From NCBI GenBank assembly GCA_963966275.1, contig CAWZYQ010000011.1, positions 1-45,262 on the forward strand: a DNA stretch of 45,262 nt, read 5' to 3'. The position numbers and the translations under genes are program-made. How positions within the stretch are numbered: position 1 is the stretch's first letter; every line of letters begins with the position of its first letter. This stretch comes from UBA10427 sp003500135. GTDB taxonomy: Bacteria > Bacteroidota > Bacteroidia > Cytophagales > Cyclobacteriaceae. Under the pieces are notes generated by a model, which saw only the letters and a program-made list of their open reading frames with translations, was not told where the DNA came from and made no database searches. Shown here in pieces: positions 26,501-34,453 of this stretch.

Positions 26501-27262
26501 AGTTGTTGGGAAATTGTGCGTTTCAGCTTTTAGTGAAATAACAGATTCATAGTCTTTTATTTCGAAAAAGTCGGGTTTGTCCTGTGTAGAAGGCGCAAAT
26601 TGTTCCATCTTGGGCCCCTGCATAAAGGCGCAATTATCTTTGTAGGCGCTTACAACCCTGTTGGGATTAGTATTTGTGGTTTTTCTAATAAGCTGAAAGA
26701 GGGTACTTGGTTTATCCTCACCATCAATCTCAAAAATACCATTGAATATTTTATGCCGGCAGTGTTCTGAATTTACCTGGCTGAACCCAAATATCTCGCT
26801 ATCGGAAAGCTTGCGCTCCAGCTTTTTACCCAATTGCTCCAAATACTCTATTTCATCGGCGCTAAGGGCCAGGCCTTCCTGTTCGTTATAGCCCGCAATA
26901 TCTTCTATATATTCAATTGGTTCGGGGTCGTGATGTATGGTGAAAATCTCCTGGTCGAGCCCCTGATAAACTACTTGCAACATCGGGTCATGCTCTGAAT
27001 CCGCAGAAGCTGCCGGAAAAAATTCTTCGATACGCAAAATGCCTTTGACCCCCATATTTTGGGTGATTTCAACTGCATTGGTACTCCAGGGAGTGATCAT
27101 CTCCTTTCGTGGACCGATAAAAACGCCTGAAAGTTCATCATCATTTAGCTTTTGAGCATTGCCAAAGAGCCATGACAGGCGTTGTGTTGAATCTTGATCT
27201 AAATTTTCGGGGGAGTGGACGGCGATGATATTTTTTGTTGGCGCCTTAAAGAATGTGATCAT
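23573..27262 (-). CDS. purL: Phosphoribosylformylglycinamidine synthase, long single-chain form
   Basis: Converts FGAR, glutamine and ATP to FGAM in purine synthesis. At 1229 aa it is the long type that fuses the N-terminal PurS-like region, two AIRS-type halves and a C-terminal glutaminase. Visible motifs are SEHCRHKIFNG, LKAETHNFPTTVEPFNGAATG, the glycine-rich GGGKGAMPLAGTA, SIHDHGAGGHLNCLSEL, and GHDISAGGMITALLEM in the second half. The glutaminase nucleophile is Cys1076 in GVCNGCQ, with His/Glu in MMPHLERATYPWNWG near the C-terminus. A TACCTTTG promoter box precedes it and a strong terminator follows. Confidence 0.97.
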   Translation of the reverse strand: MITFFKAPTKNIIAVHSPENLDQDSTQRLSWLFGNAQKLNDDELSGVFIGPRKEMITPWSTNAVEITQNMGVKGILRIEEFFPAASADSEHDPMLQVVYQGLDQEIFTIHHDPEPIEYIEDIAGYNEQEGLALSADEIEYLEQLGKKLERKLSDSEIFGFSQVNSEHCRHKIFNGIFEIDGEDKPSTLFQLIRKTTNTNPNRVVSAYKDNCAFMQGPKMEQFAPSTQDKPDFFEIKDYESVISLKAETHNFPTTVEPFNGAATGSGGEIRDRVGGGKGAMPLAGTAVYMTAYPRLDGGRSWEKATEARKWLYQKPDEILIKASNGASDFGNKFGQPLICGSVFTFEHFENAAKLGYDKVIMLAGGIGYGKKADSQKDTPEKGEKVVLLGGDNYRIGMGGGAVSSVDTGEFANAIELNAVQRSNPEMQKRVTNAIRALAESDENPIVSIHDHGAGGHLNCLSELVEETGGVIEMDKLPIGDPTLSAKEIIGNESQERMGLVLKEKDLALLKAIADRERAPMYVVGETTGDLKFVFLQKDGEKPINLNLMDMFGNPPKTIMKDKSLPAEYKKVAYDLALVAYYIEQVLQLEGVACKDWLTNKVDRSVTGKVAKQQTAGPIQLPLNNVGVSAIDYQGIKGIATAIGHAPAAALVSAEKGSVLAITEALTNIIWAPIEGGLKGISLSANWMWPCKNPGEDARLYNAVKAASDFALALGINIPTGKDSLSMTQKYPDGEKVYAPGTVIISAGAEVSNIRKVVEPVIEPIEGSKLLYINLSKDQFKLGGSSFGQIVNRLGEDTPDVTGPAYFAHAFDTIQMLIEEGLILSGHDISAGGMITALLEMNFAQPSSGVEVDLSQYDRDEIVDILFSENPGLLIQVEAGSKAYGILSDNNIEYFELANVLSGRRFNVRTSGMQLELDIDYLRDTWYRTSYLMDEKQTPAELAKSRFDHYKEQALEYTFPQHFNGKYSGHGIDHKRRKRSGTQAAIIREKGVNGDREMAWALHLAGFDVKDVHMTDLISGRETLEEINMIVFVGGFSNSDVLGSAKGWAGAFLYNPKAKEALDKFYARKDTLSLGVCNGCQLMMELGVVTPEKDQKPTMQHNDSHKFESIFLNVDIHENQSVMLKTLAGSRLGIWVAHGEGKFNLPEEESAYHIPMKYHHSAYPGNPNGSDYNTAALCSADGRHLVMMPHLERATYPWNWGYYPSERKNDEITPWIEAFVNARKWVENPK

Positions 27263-27293
27263 CTATGGATAATTATGGAATTAAACGACGCCA

Positions 27294-27301
27294 CAAAGGT
27301 A
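27294..27301 (-). promoter_or_regulatory. Candidate -7 element for purL
   Basis: TACCTTTG on the minus strand matches TAnnTTTG and lies about 32 nt upstream of the purL ATG. A perfect 10-bp palindrome TCCACGTGGA lies about 55 bp further upstream (27354-27363), but nothing ties it to regulation. Confidence 0.45.
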
Positions 27302-27395
27302 ACAAAACCCACCTAATTGCCCTACACCACTTTACTAATTGCGCCAAATAATCTCCACGTGGATTGTGTAGTGGTGGTAAAGTTTAAAAAAAACA

Positions 27396-27427
27396 TAAAA
27401 AAAGCGGAAACCCTTAGGGCAGCCGCT
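27396..27427 (-). terminator. Terminator of the acidic mini-lipoprotein gene
   Basis: On the minus strand AGCGG (27427-27423) and CCGCT (27407-27403) form the base of a hairpin, with an inner CCC/GGG pairing, followed by a seven-T run. It lies just past the stop of the 85-aa gene. Confidence 0.6.
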
Positions 27428-27449
27428 CAATTTCGTGTGAAGTAGACGA

Positions 27450-27707
27450 TTATTCCTCTAATACTTCTTCTGCAGTTTCTTCTACCTCTTCAGAAGTTGC
27501 TTCCATTGTGGAATCTGCTTCCTCTACTGCTTCTTCTGTAGCATCTTCTACTTCGTCTGCTGCTTCTTCAACAGCCTCCGATGATTCCTCCATTACTTCT
27601 TCGGTTTCTTCCTGAACCTCAGATTTGTCTTGTTTTGGGGAGCAAGCGCCTACAAATAAAAAGCCAGCCAAGGCTAAAACTGCTAGTAATTGTTTCGCGA
27701 TTTTCAT
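27450..27707 (-). CDS. Small acidic lipoprotein
   Basis: An 85-aa lipoprotein with a clean lipobox ending at Cys22 (LFVGAC). The mature 64 residues are almost entirely Glu, Ala, Ser, Thr, Val and Asp, in repeating blocks such as EEVMEESSEAVEEAADEVED. The hydrophobic positions recur every three to four residues, so a long amphipathic, strongly anionic helix is likely. No enzymatic domain is possible at this size. Similar low-complexity acidic lipoproteins occur in Bacteroidota without a known role. It has its own terminator and stands alone. Confidence 0.7.
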   Translation of the reverse strand: MKIAKQLLAVLALAGFLFVGACSPKQDKSEVQEETEEVMEESSEAVEEAADEVEDATEEAVEEADSTMEATSEEVEETAEEVLEE

Positions 27708-28195
27708 GGTAAATTCTATTTATTTAAAAAATGACCCAGTCGAAATATAGTAATTCACCATGGGCTACCCACAATGCCCTGATATCTTTTCACATCGAAA
27801 ATGTATTGTATCGATAGATTTTTTACAAATTGATTAGATTATTGCTGTTTTTAACCAAAGCTTACATTTAAATGGTTAAAAGGAGATAATACTTCAAAAC
27901 CTTTTGTTTAGAGGGTTTTTTGGCTACATTTTAGCAAAAGAAAGTGCCATTTATCAATAAATTAAAGGATTTACTCATTATTAATTTACTAAACGGAATA
28001 GATATTTGGAGTAGTTTTTTGCCAAATATTCATCGTACCACGATACACTCTGTAAATTAATTGCATTTAGGCTTAAATCCTTACATTTAAATAAATATTT
28101 GGTTTATGGATTAATTAATGAAATTAATGTTGGCGCTTCTCAATATCCGGATGCAAATATACCTTGCCACCCTGTCCAGGCATAGCTTTTTGTCG
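27708..28195. other. AT-rich intergenic region, no gene seen
   Basis: Very AT-rich DNA with stops in all frames. A 70-codon plus-strand ORF starts near 28118, but it runs antisense to the more convincing small minus-strand ORF and has no protein-like features. A minus-strand TATATTTC near 27742-27749 could be a weak -7 box for the lipoprotein. Confidence 0.45.
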
Positions 28196-28360
28196 CTATT
28201 CCAGAAAAGGAAGCGCCTCTTCAATATTTATGATACCACCACAGGTCTTGAATTGGGGCTGATCGCCCGAAAGGAGCTCAACTTTCGGGTTAAATCCTGC
28301 TGTAAGATAACGGCCGATGTTATCAGCTAGCCAGTCAATTACTTCATGTATATGCTTCAT
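28196..28360 (-). CDS. Small protein of unknown function, 54 aa
   Basis: An ATG-initiated ORF on the minus strand, starting MKHIHEVIDWLADNIGRYL and ending GGIINIEEALPFLE before a TAG. No family recognised. Its composition is protein-like: an amphipathic N-terminal helix (HEVIDWLADNIGRYL), a hydrophilic middle (NPKVELLSGDQPQFK) and one Cys in TCGG, with no low complexity. An in-frame TAA three codons upstream fixes the start. It stands in an otherwise empty 830-bp gap, divergent from the OmpA gene. It may be a real short gene or the remnant of a longer one. Confidence 0.45.
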   Translation of the reverse strand: MKHIHEVIDWLADNIGRYLTAGFNPKVELLSGDQPQFKTCGGIINIEEALPFLE

Positions 28361-28540
28361 AATGTTTTATTTTTTGGCAAAAATGGCGCCTTATCTCAAA
28401 TTATATTATGACCTGGCGCATAATGGATTAAAATATTATTGGGCCAATTTCTTTGAACACAGCTAGGAATCATATTATTTTTATACATTGACCCTGAATG
28501 AATATTTTTATGTTGAAATATGGAATAACCCCAACCAATC

Positions 28541-30592
28541 ATGAATAATAAATTTTTCCAAAAGCCCGTTCAGGCTTTCATTTTTTTAGTTGTTTGTACA
28601 GCCGGATTAGTATTAATGACCCGGCAAGAGGCCAGCGCCCAACGTGTGGAATGGGTAAATGAAATTCTGGAAGCCTCCACGGAATTGACCCCTACACAAT
28701 ATTCCGCCGAACAACTGATCGGTCCGCCCGATGTACCGCCGGGTATAACAGAAAGCCCAAATGCATGGATGCCCGGCGTTCCGGACAATGAACAATATGT
28801 AAAAGTAGGTTTTGAAGATCCCTTTGAGATCCGGCAGATCGCAGTAGCAGAAAACTTTAATCCGGGATCGCTCTATCAGGTATTCGTTTATGATGAAGAT
28901 GATAATGAGTATCTGATCAATACTTTTAATCCCACCCAGATTGACTTGCCGTCCAGAATGCAGTATATTTTCTTCGACCTCACACCTTTTCGTGTGAAAG
29001 CGGTAAAACTCGTTTTTCTTGGGGGCGTAATTGACGGTTTCTACGGAATTGACGCTGTTGGTATATCCAATTCGGTGATCCCGATCAGGCAGGAGGTTAA
29101 CATCACGGAAAGCGCCATCACAAATGTGGAAACCGAAAGACTGGGACCGACGGTAAACAGTATTGTTAACGAATTGAAACCCATGGTTACGCCGGATGGT
29201 AACCGCATGTATTTCAGCCGGCAGAACCACCCTGAAAATGCCGCCGGCATAATGGATGACGAAGATGTTTGGTATTCCGATTGGGACGAGGAAAAGCAGG
29301 AGTGGAAAGAGGCCGTAAATTTTGGTGACCACTTAAATACACCGGGCCCGAACTTCATCAGTTCAATCACCCCGGATGGCAATACCCTGGTTTTTACTTT
29401 GGGCAATGCTTACAAAAACAAAGGCAAAATGAAGTCGGGGGTATCTATGGTGACCAAAACAAGTGAAGGTTGGACAGCCACTGAGAACCTGGATATTGAG
29501 CAGTTCGTCAACATGTCGGAAAATGCCAACTTCTTTTTGGCCAACAACCGCAAAGTGCTGGTTATGTCCATAGAGTCGGAACCAAGCTATGGGGATCGTG
29601 ATTTATATGTAAGCTTCTTACAGGAAGACGGATCCTGGTCCAAGCCCCTCAATCTGGGCATTGACGTCAACACAGCCAGTGAGGAGGCTGCACCTTTCCT
29701 GGCACCCGATGATAAAACGCTCTATTTTTCTTCTACAGGATATGCCGGATATGGCGGGCAGGATATCTTTGTAACACGTCGTCTTGATGATACGTGGGTG
29801 CATTGGACCACTCCTGAAAACCTGGGGCCCGGAATTAATACGGATACGGACGAATCATTTCTGAATATTCCGGCCACCGGCGATTTCGGGTATTTTGTCC
29901 GCGATTTCGACGGTGATAACCTAGATATATATCGCTTTGATATTCCCAAGGAATATGAGCCGGAACCCATACTTGCCATCAGTGGCAAGGTATTCAATGC
30001 CAAAACCGGTGAGCCCATGGAAGCCAGGATTTATTATGAAACCATTCCTCAAGGAGAAGAAGTAGGCGCCATCATGTCCGACCCTAAAACGGGGGACTAT
30101 AAAATCATGCTGCCCACGGGAATTGAGTATGGCTATCTGGCTGAAGCAGAAGGATTTGCCAGTGTAAGCGCTAACATTGACCTGACAGAAACATATAAAT
30201 TCGGTGAAATAGAAAAAAACCTTTTTCTGGTGCCGGTTGAAGTGGGCGCCATCGTAACCCTGAACAACATATTTTTCGATTTTGACAAATATGAACTAAA
30301 GGAAGGTTCTATTCCCGAGTTGAAGCGCGTAATTGAATTAATGGGTAAATACCCGGATATTAAAGTGGAAATTGCCGGCCATACCGATGCCATTGGCTCC
30401 GAACAGTACAACCAGTGGCTTTCCCAGCAACGTGCCAATGCGGTGGTAAATTATCTCACCCAAAATGGAGTAAGAGAAGACAGGCTTATACCGAAAGGTT
30501 ATGGGGAAAGTAAACCAATAGCCACCAACTCTCAGGAAAAAAATGGCAGGGAGCTGAACAGACGGGTTGAGTTTGTGATCATAGAACAATAA
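28541..30592 (+). CDS. OmpA family protein with PD40 repeats
   Basis: Envelope protein of 683 aa with a Sec signal (about 1-34, ending ASAQ). Domains in order: a beta-sandwich-like N-terminal domain (about 35-180); a TolB/PD40-type propeller with repeats such as MVTPDGNRMYFSR, SSITPDGNTLVFT and FLAPDDKTLYFSS (about 210-460); a carboxypeptidase-regulatory-like beta domain starting ISGKVFNAKTGEPMEARI (about 485); and an OmpA peptidoglycan-binding domain (about 570-683) with FFDFDKYELKEGS, EIAGHTDAIGS and RRVEFVI. It probably anchors the outer membrane to peptidoglycan. Such OmpA-PD40 proteins often accompany type IX secretion or gliding genes in Bacteroidota; none is adjacent here. Confidence 0.9.
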   Translation: MNNKFFQKPVQAFIFLVVCTAGLVLMTRQEASAQRVEWVNEILEASTELTPTQYSAEQLIGPPDVPPGITESPNAWMPGVPDNEQYVKVGFEDPFEIRQIAVAENFNPGSLYQVFVYDEDDNEYLINTFNPTQIDLPSRMQYIFFDLTPFRVKAVKLVFLGGVIDGFYGIDAVGISNSVIPIRQEVNITESAITNVETERLGPTVNSIVNELKPMVTPDGNRMYFSRQNHPENAAGIMDDEDVWYSDWDEEKQEWKEAVNFGDHLNTPGPNFISSITPDGNTLVFTLGNAYKNKGKMKSGVSMVTKTSEGWTATENLDIEQFVNMSENANFFLANNRKVLVMSIESEPSYGDRDLYVSFLQEDGSWSKPLNLGIDVNTASEEAAPFLAPDDKTLYFSSTGYAGYGGQDIFVTRRLDDTWVHWTTPENLGPGINTDTDESFLNIPATGDFGYFVRDFDGDNLDIYRFDIPKEYEPEPILAISGKVFNAKTGEPMEARIYYETIPQGEEVGAIMSDPKTGDYKIMLPTGIEYGYLAEAEGFASVSANIDLTETYKFGEIEKNLFLVPVEVGAIVTLNNIFFDFDKYELKEGSIPELKRVIELMGKYPDIKVEIAGHTDAIGSEQYNQWLSQQRANAVVNYLTQNGVREDRLIPKGYGESKPIATNSQEKNGRELNRRVEFVIIEQ

Positions 30593-30628
30593 ATCGTCGT
30601 TTTCATTTTTTTATCTAATTGGGGATAG

Positions 30629-30654
30629 GGTTGTCTTTCGAGACAACCTTTTTT
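30629..30654 (+). terminator. Intrinsic terminator of the OmpA-PD40 gene
   Basis: GGTTGTCT (30629-30636) pairs perfectly with AGACAACC (30641-30648) around a TTCG loop and is followed by a T-run. It lies about 37 nt after the stop. Confidence 0.88.
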
Positions 30655-30727
30655 CTGTAATTAGCGGTCTCTGTCAAAAGCCATCTTTTCTACTTATCTT
30701 GTTCGCTAATCGCTGAATTTTAATACT

Positions 30728-33190
30728 ATGAAAAAAACGCTGTCCGGTATTTTACCCTTACTATTGCTTGTCCTTTCGTTCATCTCACTAAATGCTCAGG
30801 AAGTTTCATTTGATCGGTTTACTGAAAACAAGGTTTTAAAAGAAGGTTTTTACAACCTGTACATAGATGAACCTCAAAACAAAATATTTCTGGAGGTAGA
30901 TCGATGGGAAGCGCCTTTTTTGTATGTCAATTTTCTTACCTCCGGTGTGGGGTCCAATGACATCGGCCTGGACCGCGGACAACTGGGGGATACCCGGGTC
31001 GTGTATTTCAAAAAATCCGGTAATAAAGTCCTGCTCATTCAACCCAATCTCACATACCGCGCAGAAAGCGATAATGAGCAGGAAAAGCAGTCGGTTGAGG
31101 AAGCCTTTGCTCAATCGGTATTGGCAGGCTTTGAAATAAAGGCGGAAAAAGAGGGGAAATACCTGATCGATATAAGTGAATTTCTAATGCAGGATGTACA
31201 TGGCGTGGCGAAGCGGTTGAAGCAAAGCGGACAGGGTAGTTACAGCCTGGCAAAAGAAAAGTCAGTGCTGTATCTCGACAACACCAAATGTTTCCCGAAA
31301 AATACAGAAATGGAGGTGATGCTCACTTTTGATGGATCGCCCCAGGGCCAATATATCCGGCAGGTAGTTCCCTCACCTGAAATGGTAACCGTTCGCATGC
31401 GGCATTCCTTTGTGGAGCTGCCCGATGATGACTATGGGCCAAGGGCCTACCATCCGTTTTCAGGATTCTACGATATCAGCTACATGGATTATGCGGCTCC
31501 GATTACTGAAGATATGACCACGCGGTTCATTGCACGGCACCGGCTGATCAAAAAAAACCCTGACCAGGCAATAAGCGATCCCGTGGAACCGATCGCGTAC
31601 TATGTGGACCGGGGCGCGCCGGAACTCGTCAAGCAAGCCCTCATTGAAGGCGCTTCCTGGTGGAATGAAGCGTTTGAAGCCGCCGGGTTCAGTAATGCTT
31701 TTATGGTTAGAGAACTGCCTGCCGGCGCCGACCCGCTCGATGTGCGATACAATGTGATCCAGTGGGTGCACCGCTCCACACGGGGTTGGTCCTACGGCGC
31801 TTCGGTTATCGATCCACGAACTGGCGAGATCATCAAGGGTCATGTTTCGCTGGGTTCACTGCGGGTACGACAGGATTTTCTCATTGCACAGGCTTTTACT
31901 TCCCCCTATTCCGATGGTGTGCCTGAAAAGGAAGCCGATCAGCCACTTCTGGATATGGCGTTGGCCAGAATTCGTCAGCTTTCGGCCCATGAGGTAGGAC
32001 ATACCATTGGTTTGCGACACAATTTTGCTGCCAGCTACAACAGCCGAGCTTCGGTGATGGATTATCCTCACCCCCTGATCCGGCTGGATGAAAATGGAGA
32101 GATCGACCTGAGCGATGCATATGATACAGGCATAGGCGAATGGGATAAAATCACCATTCGGTTTGGCTATGGCGCTTTTGAAGATGAAAAAAATGGCCCG
32201 GTAGAGGTACTGAATGCCGCAAAAAAAGATGGATATAAATACGTGTCGGATGCTGATGCGCGTGCACAGAATGGCATACATCCTTTTGGGCACTTATGGG
32301 ATAACGGACAAAACCCGGCCGTCGAGTTGGAAAGGTTGTTAGAAGTACGAAAAAAGGCCCTTGTCAATTTTTCTTCTAATGCGCTAAAAGAAGGTACCTC
32401 CTTAAGCGAACTGGAAAAAACATTCGCGCCATTGTATTACAGTCATCGTTATCAAACAGAGGCTGCGGTAAAAATAGTGGGCGGAATGGACTTTGAATAC
32501 GAAGTGAAAGGGTCAAATAATGAAACCAGCCAATTAATCGATCCGGCAATCCAAAGAAATGCCATAGCCGCATTGATGAAAACACTCGATCCGGCAAATC
32601 TGGATATCCCGATGGAATTGTACCAACAACTTCAGCCACCTGCACCGGGTTTCGGACGCAATCGCGAAAGCATCCCGACCCAATCCGGACCGGCATTTGA
32701 TCCATTGGCAGCGGCAAAGGCTTCGGCAAGCCACACCCTGTCCCTTTTACTTAATTCCGCCAGGGCCAACCGGCTTGTTTTGTACCGGGGCTACACCGAA
32801 GACCAACCGGGCCTTACCTCGGTTTTTGATGCACTGGAAAAGCAGGTGTTCAACCTATCACAGAATGCCACCGCCACTCAAAAGCTGATAGCCCATGAAA
32901 TCATGTCAATTACTTTGGCGGAACTTTTCGATTTAGCGGAAGATGAAAACAGCCATTTTGCCGTTAGAGCCCAGACCAGGTCTTTTATTGCAGCGCTGAA
33001 GCAGCATATTGAACTATCGGTCAACCGGAATGAACTGACACAATCGGTTGGAATGGCTTTGTTAGAACAAATAGACCAGTACGAAAAAGGAGAATATGAA
33101 CCACAAAAAATGGAAGCGCCCGATATGCCTGATGGCTCACCTATCGGGCAGGAGGTTAGATGTGGTTTTGCCTATCGCTCTCATTTATAA
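30728..33190 (+). CDS. Exported zinc metalloprotease, HExxHxxGxxH type (DUF5117/DUF4953-like)
   Basis: An 820-aa exported protein with a Sec signal ending LNAQ. The catalytic motif HEVGHTIGLRH gives zinc ligands His421, His425 and His431 with the general base Glu422. A downstream MDYPHP may be the Met-turn. Upstream regions (FLTSGVGSNDIGLDRGQ, VRMRHSFVELPDDDYGPRAYHP) fit the long N-terminal part of the Bacteroidota DUF5117-containing metalloprotease family. It is periplasmic or secreted; the substrate is unknown. The C-terminal part (about 600-820) is helical. It ends 65 bp before the decayed DUF433 gene. Confidence 0.9.
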   Translation: MKKTLSGILPLLLLVLSFISLNAQEVSFDRFTENKVLKEGFYNLYIDEPQNKIFLEVDRWEAPFLYVNFLTSGVGSNDIGLDRGQLGDTRVVYFKKSGNKVLLIQPNLTYRAESDNEQEKQSVEEAFAQSVLAGFEIKAEKEGKYLIDISEFLMQDVHGVAKRLKQSGQGSYSLAKEKSVLYLDNTKCFPKNTEMEVMLTFDGSPQGQYIRQVVPSPEMVTVRMRHSFVELPDDDYGPRAYHPFSGFYDISYMDYAAPITEDMTTRFIARHRLIKKNPDQAISDPVEPIAYYVDRGAPELVKQALIEGASWWNEAFEAAGFSNAFMVRELPAGADPLDVRYNVIQWVHRSTRGWSYGASVIDPRTGEIIKGHVSLGSLRVRQDFLIAQAFTSPYSDGVPEKEADQPLLDMALARIRQLSAHEVGHTIGLRHNFAASYNSRASVMDYPHPLIRLDENGEIDLSDAYDTGIGEWDKITIRFGYGAFEDEKNGPVEVLNAAKKDGYKYVSDADARAQNGIHPFGHLWDNGQNPAVELERLLEVRKKALVNFSSNALKEGTSLSELEKTFAPLYYSHRYQTEAAVKIVGGMDFEYEVKGSNNETSQLIDPAIQRNAIAALMKTLDPANLDIPMELYQQLQPPAPGFGRNRESIPTQSGPAFDPLAAAKASASHTLSLLLNSARANRLVLYRGYTEDQPGLTSVFDALEKQVFNLSQNATATQKLIAHEIMSITLAELFDLAEDENSHFAVRAQTRSFIAALKQHIELSVNRNELTQSVGMALLEQIDQYEKGEYEPQKMEAPDMPDGSPIGQEVRCGFAYRSHL

Positions 33191-33254
33191 AATTCATGAT
33201 TTAACAAGCTTAAATGATTTACGCATTAAATACAATTTAAACGATTCGGATCAA

Positions 33255-33482
33255 ATGAATTTATTGAGCAGAATAACTATTGATAAAGATGTTTGCCATG
33301 GTAAACCATGCATAAGAAACATGCGTTGGCCGGTTGAAGTGATCATTGATATGCTGGGATCGGAAATGAGCATACAGAATATCTTAGAAGACCATCCCGA
33401 ACTCGAAAAATAAAACATTCTGGCTTGCTTGCAGTATGCTAAGCTTTCACTATCCGGACAAAACGCTAAAGAAATGGTATGA
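33255..33482 (+). pseudogene. DUF433 antitoxin-like gene interrupted by an in-frame stop
   Basis: The frame starting MNLLSRITIDKDVCHGKPC continues through IRNMRWPVEVIIDMLGSEM and EDHPELEK and then meets TAA at 33411-33413. Beyond the stop the same frame goes on as NILACLQYAKLSLSGQNAKEMV, which is exactly the expected C-terminal helix of DUF433, and ends at TGA 33480-33482, overlapping the next start. One nonsense change therefore splits an otherwise complete gene of about 75 codons. DUF433 proteins are commonly paired with DUF5615 PIN-like proteins as putative antitoxin and toxin, and that partner follows directly. A truncated 52-aa product could still be made. Confidence 0.8.
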
Positions 33483-33748
33483 TGAAAATCCTTTGTGATG
33501 TTCATATTTCATTTAAAGTATCGAAGTTTTTGAATTCATTAAAAATAGAAGCTATTCATATCAATGAAATATTGGAAAAATGGAATACAAAGGATGATGA
33601 CATTTGTAATTATGCAGATGAAAATAATTTCATCGTTTTGACCAAGGATTCAGATTTTAAGAATAGCTTTTTAATTCAAAACACACCCAATAAACTTATT
33701 GGCAATATTTCAACATCACAACTTATTGAAGTATTACAAAAAACCTGA
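33479..33748 (+). CDS. DUF5615 PIN-like protein (putative toxin), shortened
   Basis: An 89-aa protein starting MMKILCDVHIS (or MKIL at 33482). It has the PIN-like acidic pattern of DUF5615: Asp in ILCDVHIS, the IHINEI segment, DDDICNYADENNFIVLTKDSDF and the C-terminal ISTSQLIEVL. Family members are usually about 110 residues. Here the segment between NKLI and GNISTS appears to lack several residues of the last core strand, so it may be inactive. The start overlaps the end of the interrupted DUF433 frame, the usual arrangement of this pair. Confidence 0.72.
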   Translation: MMKILCDVHISFKVSKFLNSLKIEAIHINEILEKWNTKDDDICNYADENNFIVLTKDSDFKNSFLIQNTPNKLIGNISTSQLIEVLQKT

Positions 33749-33845
33749 AGCTTATTCTTGATCTAGATCAACAGGGAGGATTCATGATCGAATTGGATCA
33801 ACAAAATACAACCTTTTTAAAAAAAATTTATAAGGCTTTTTAAAT

Positions 33846-34451
33846 CTATGTCACATTGATGGTAGGAAAGCTCACCTTGAACTTAATGGCCAGGGTACGC
33901 ACCAGCACTATTGTGGCAAAAGTACTGATGTCGATGATGGACTGACTGATATTGAAATAGCTCAGCCCGAAATACACGCCACATCCTACCAGGCAAGCCG
34001 TAGCATATATTTCTTTTCTCAGGATTAGGGGCGCCTCATTGAGTAGAATATCCCTCGTCATTCCCCCCACCACAGAAGTGATCACGCCCATAAATGAAGC
34101 GATCATAGGTGAATAACCCATTGAAAGGGATTTTTCAATGCCAATTATGGTAAAAAGGCCGATGCCCAGCGTATCGAATATGTAGAACGTATAGCGCAGG
34201 TGTACCACAAATTTCCTGAAAATTAAGGTAAAGAAAAATGCGGCGATGATGATACCTGTATAAATGGGTTTGTCCATCCAGAAAACCTTGGTATCGATGA
34301 GGATATCGCGCAGCGTACCTCCACCGGTTGCCGTGATAAAGCCGATAACGAGCATTCCAAACGGATCGAGCTTGTGTGCCGCCGCCATTCGGATACCTGA
34401 AATGGCCAGAAAAAATGTTCCTGTATATTCGAGCGCAAGGGTAAAGGTCAT
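33846..34451 (-). CDS. TRIC/UPF0126 family cation channel-like membrane protein
   Basis: A 201-aa membrane protein with two tandem UPF0126 repeats, each containing a glycine-rich helix-breaking motif (FITATGGGTLRDILI and VITSVVGGMTRDILL). Prokaryotic TRIC homologues form homotrimeric K+-permeable channels with seven TM helices, and seven hydrophobic segments fit here. It starts 2 nt after the GNAT gene, so the two are cotranscribed. Confidence 0.92.
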   Translation of the reverse strand: MTFTLALEYTGTFFLAISGIRMAAAHKLDPFGMLVIGFITATGGGTLRDILIDTKVFWMDKPIYTGIIIAAFFFTLIFRKFVVHLRYTFYIFDTLGIGLFTIIGIEKSLSMGYSPMIASFMGVITSVVGGMTRDILLNEAPLILRKEIYATACLVGCGVYFGLSYFNISQSIIDISTFATIVLVRTLAIKFKVSFPTINVT

Positions 34452-34453
34452 AC

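Noticed and set aside
27354..27363. Palindrome TCCACGTGGA upstream of purL as a purine operator
   Set aside because: Short palindromes arise by chance; it does not match a regulator site I can name and sits well upstream of the -7 box.
28118..28330. 70-codon plus-strand ORF in the gap before the OmpA gene
   Set aside because: It is antisense to the more protein-like 54-aa ORF, has no recognisable features and an odd basic composition.
33096..33413. Longer frame that starts inside the metalloprotease gene and runs into DUF433
   Set aside because: The first 53 codons are a shadow of the protease C-terminus and linker; family alignment places the start at 33255.
33758..33771. Perfect 14-bp palindrome TTGATCTAGATCAA
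   Set aside because: It lies downstream of the DUF5615 gene and of the convergent TRIC gene, so it is not at a promoter, and it lacks a T-run.
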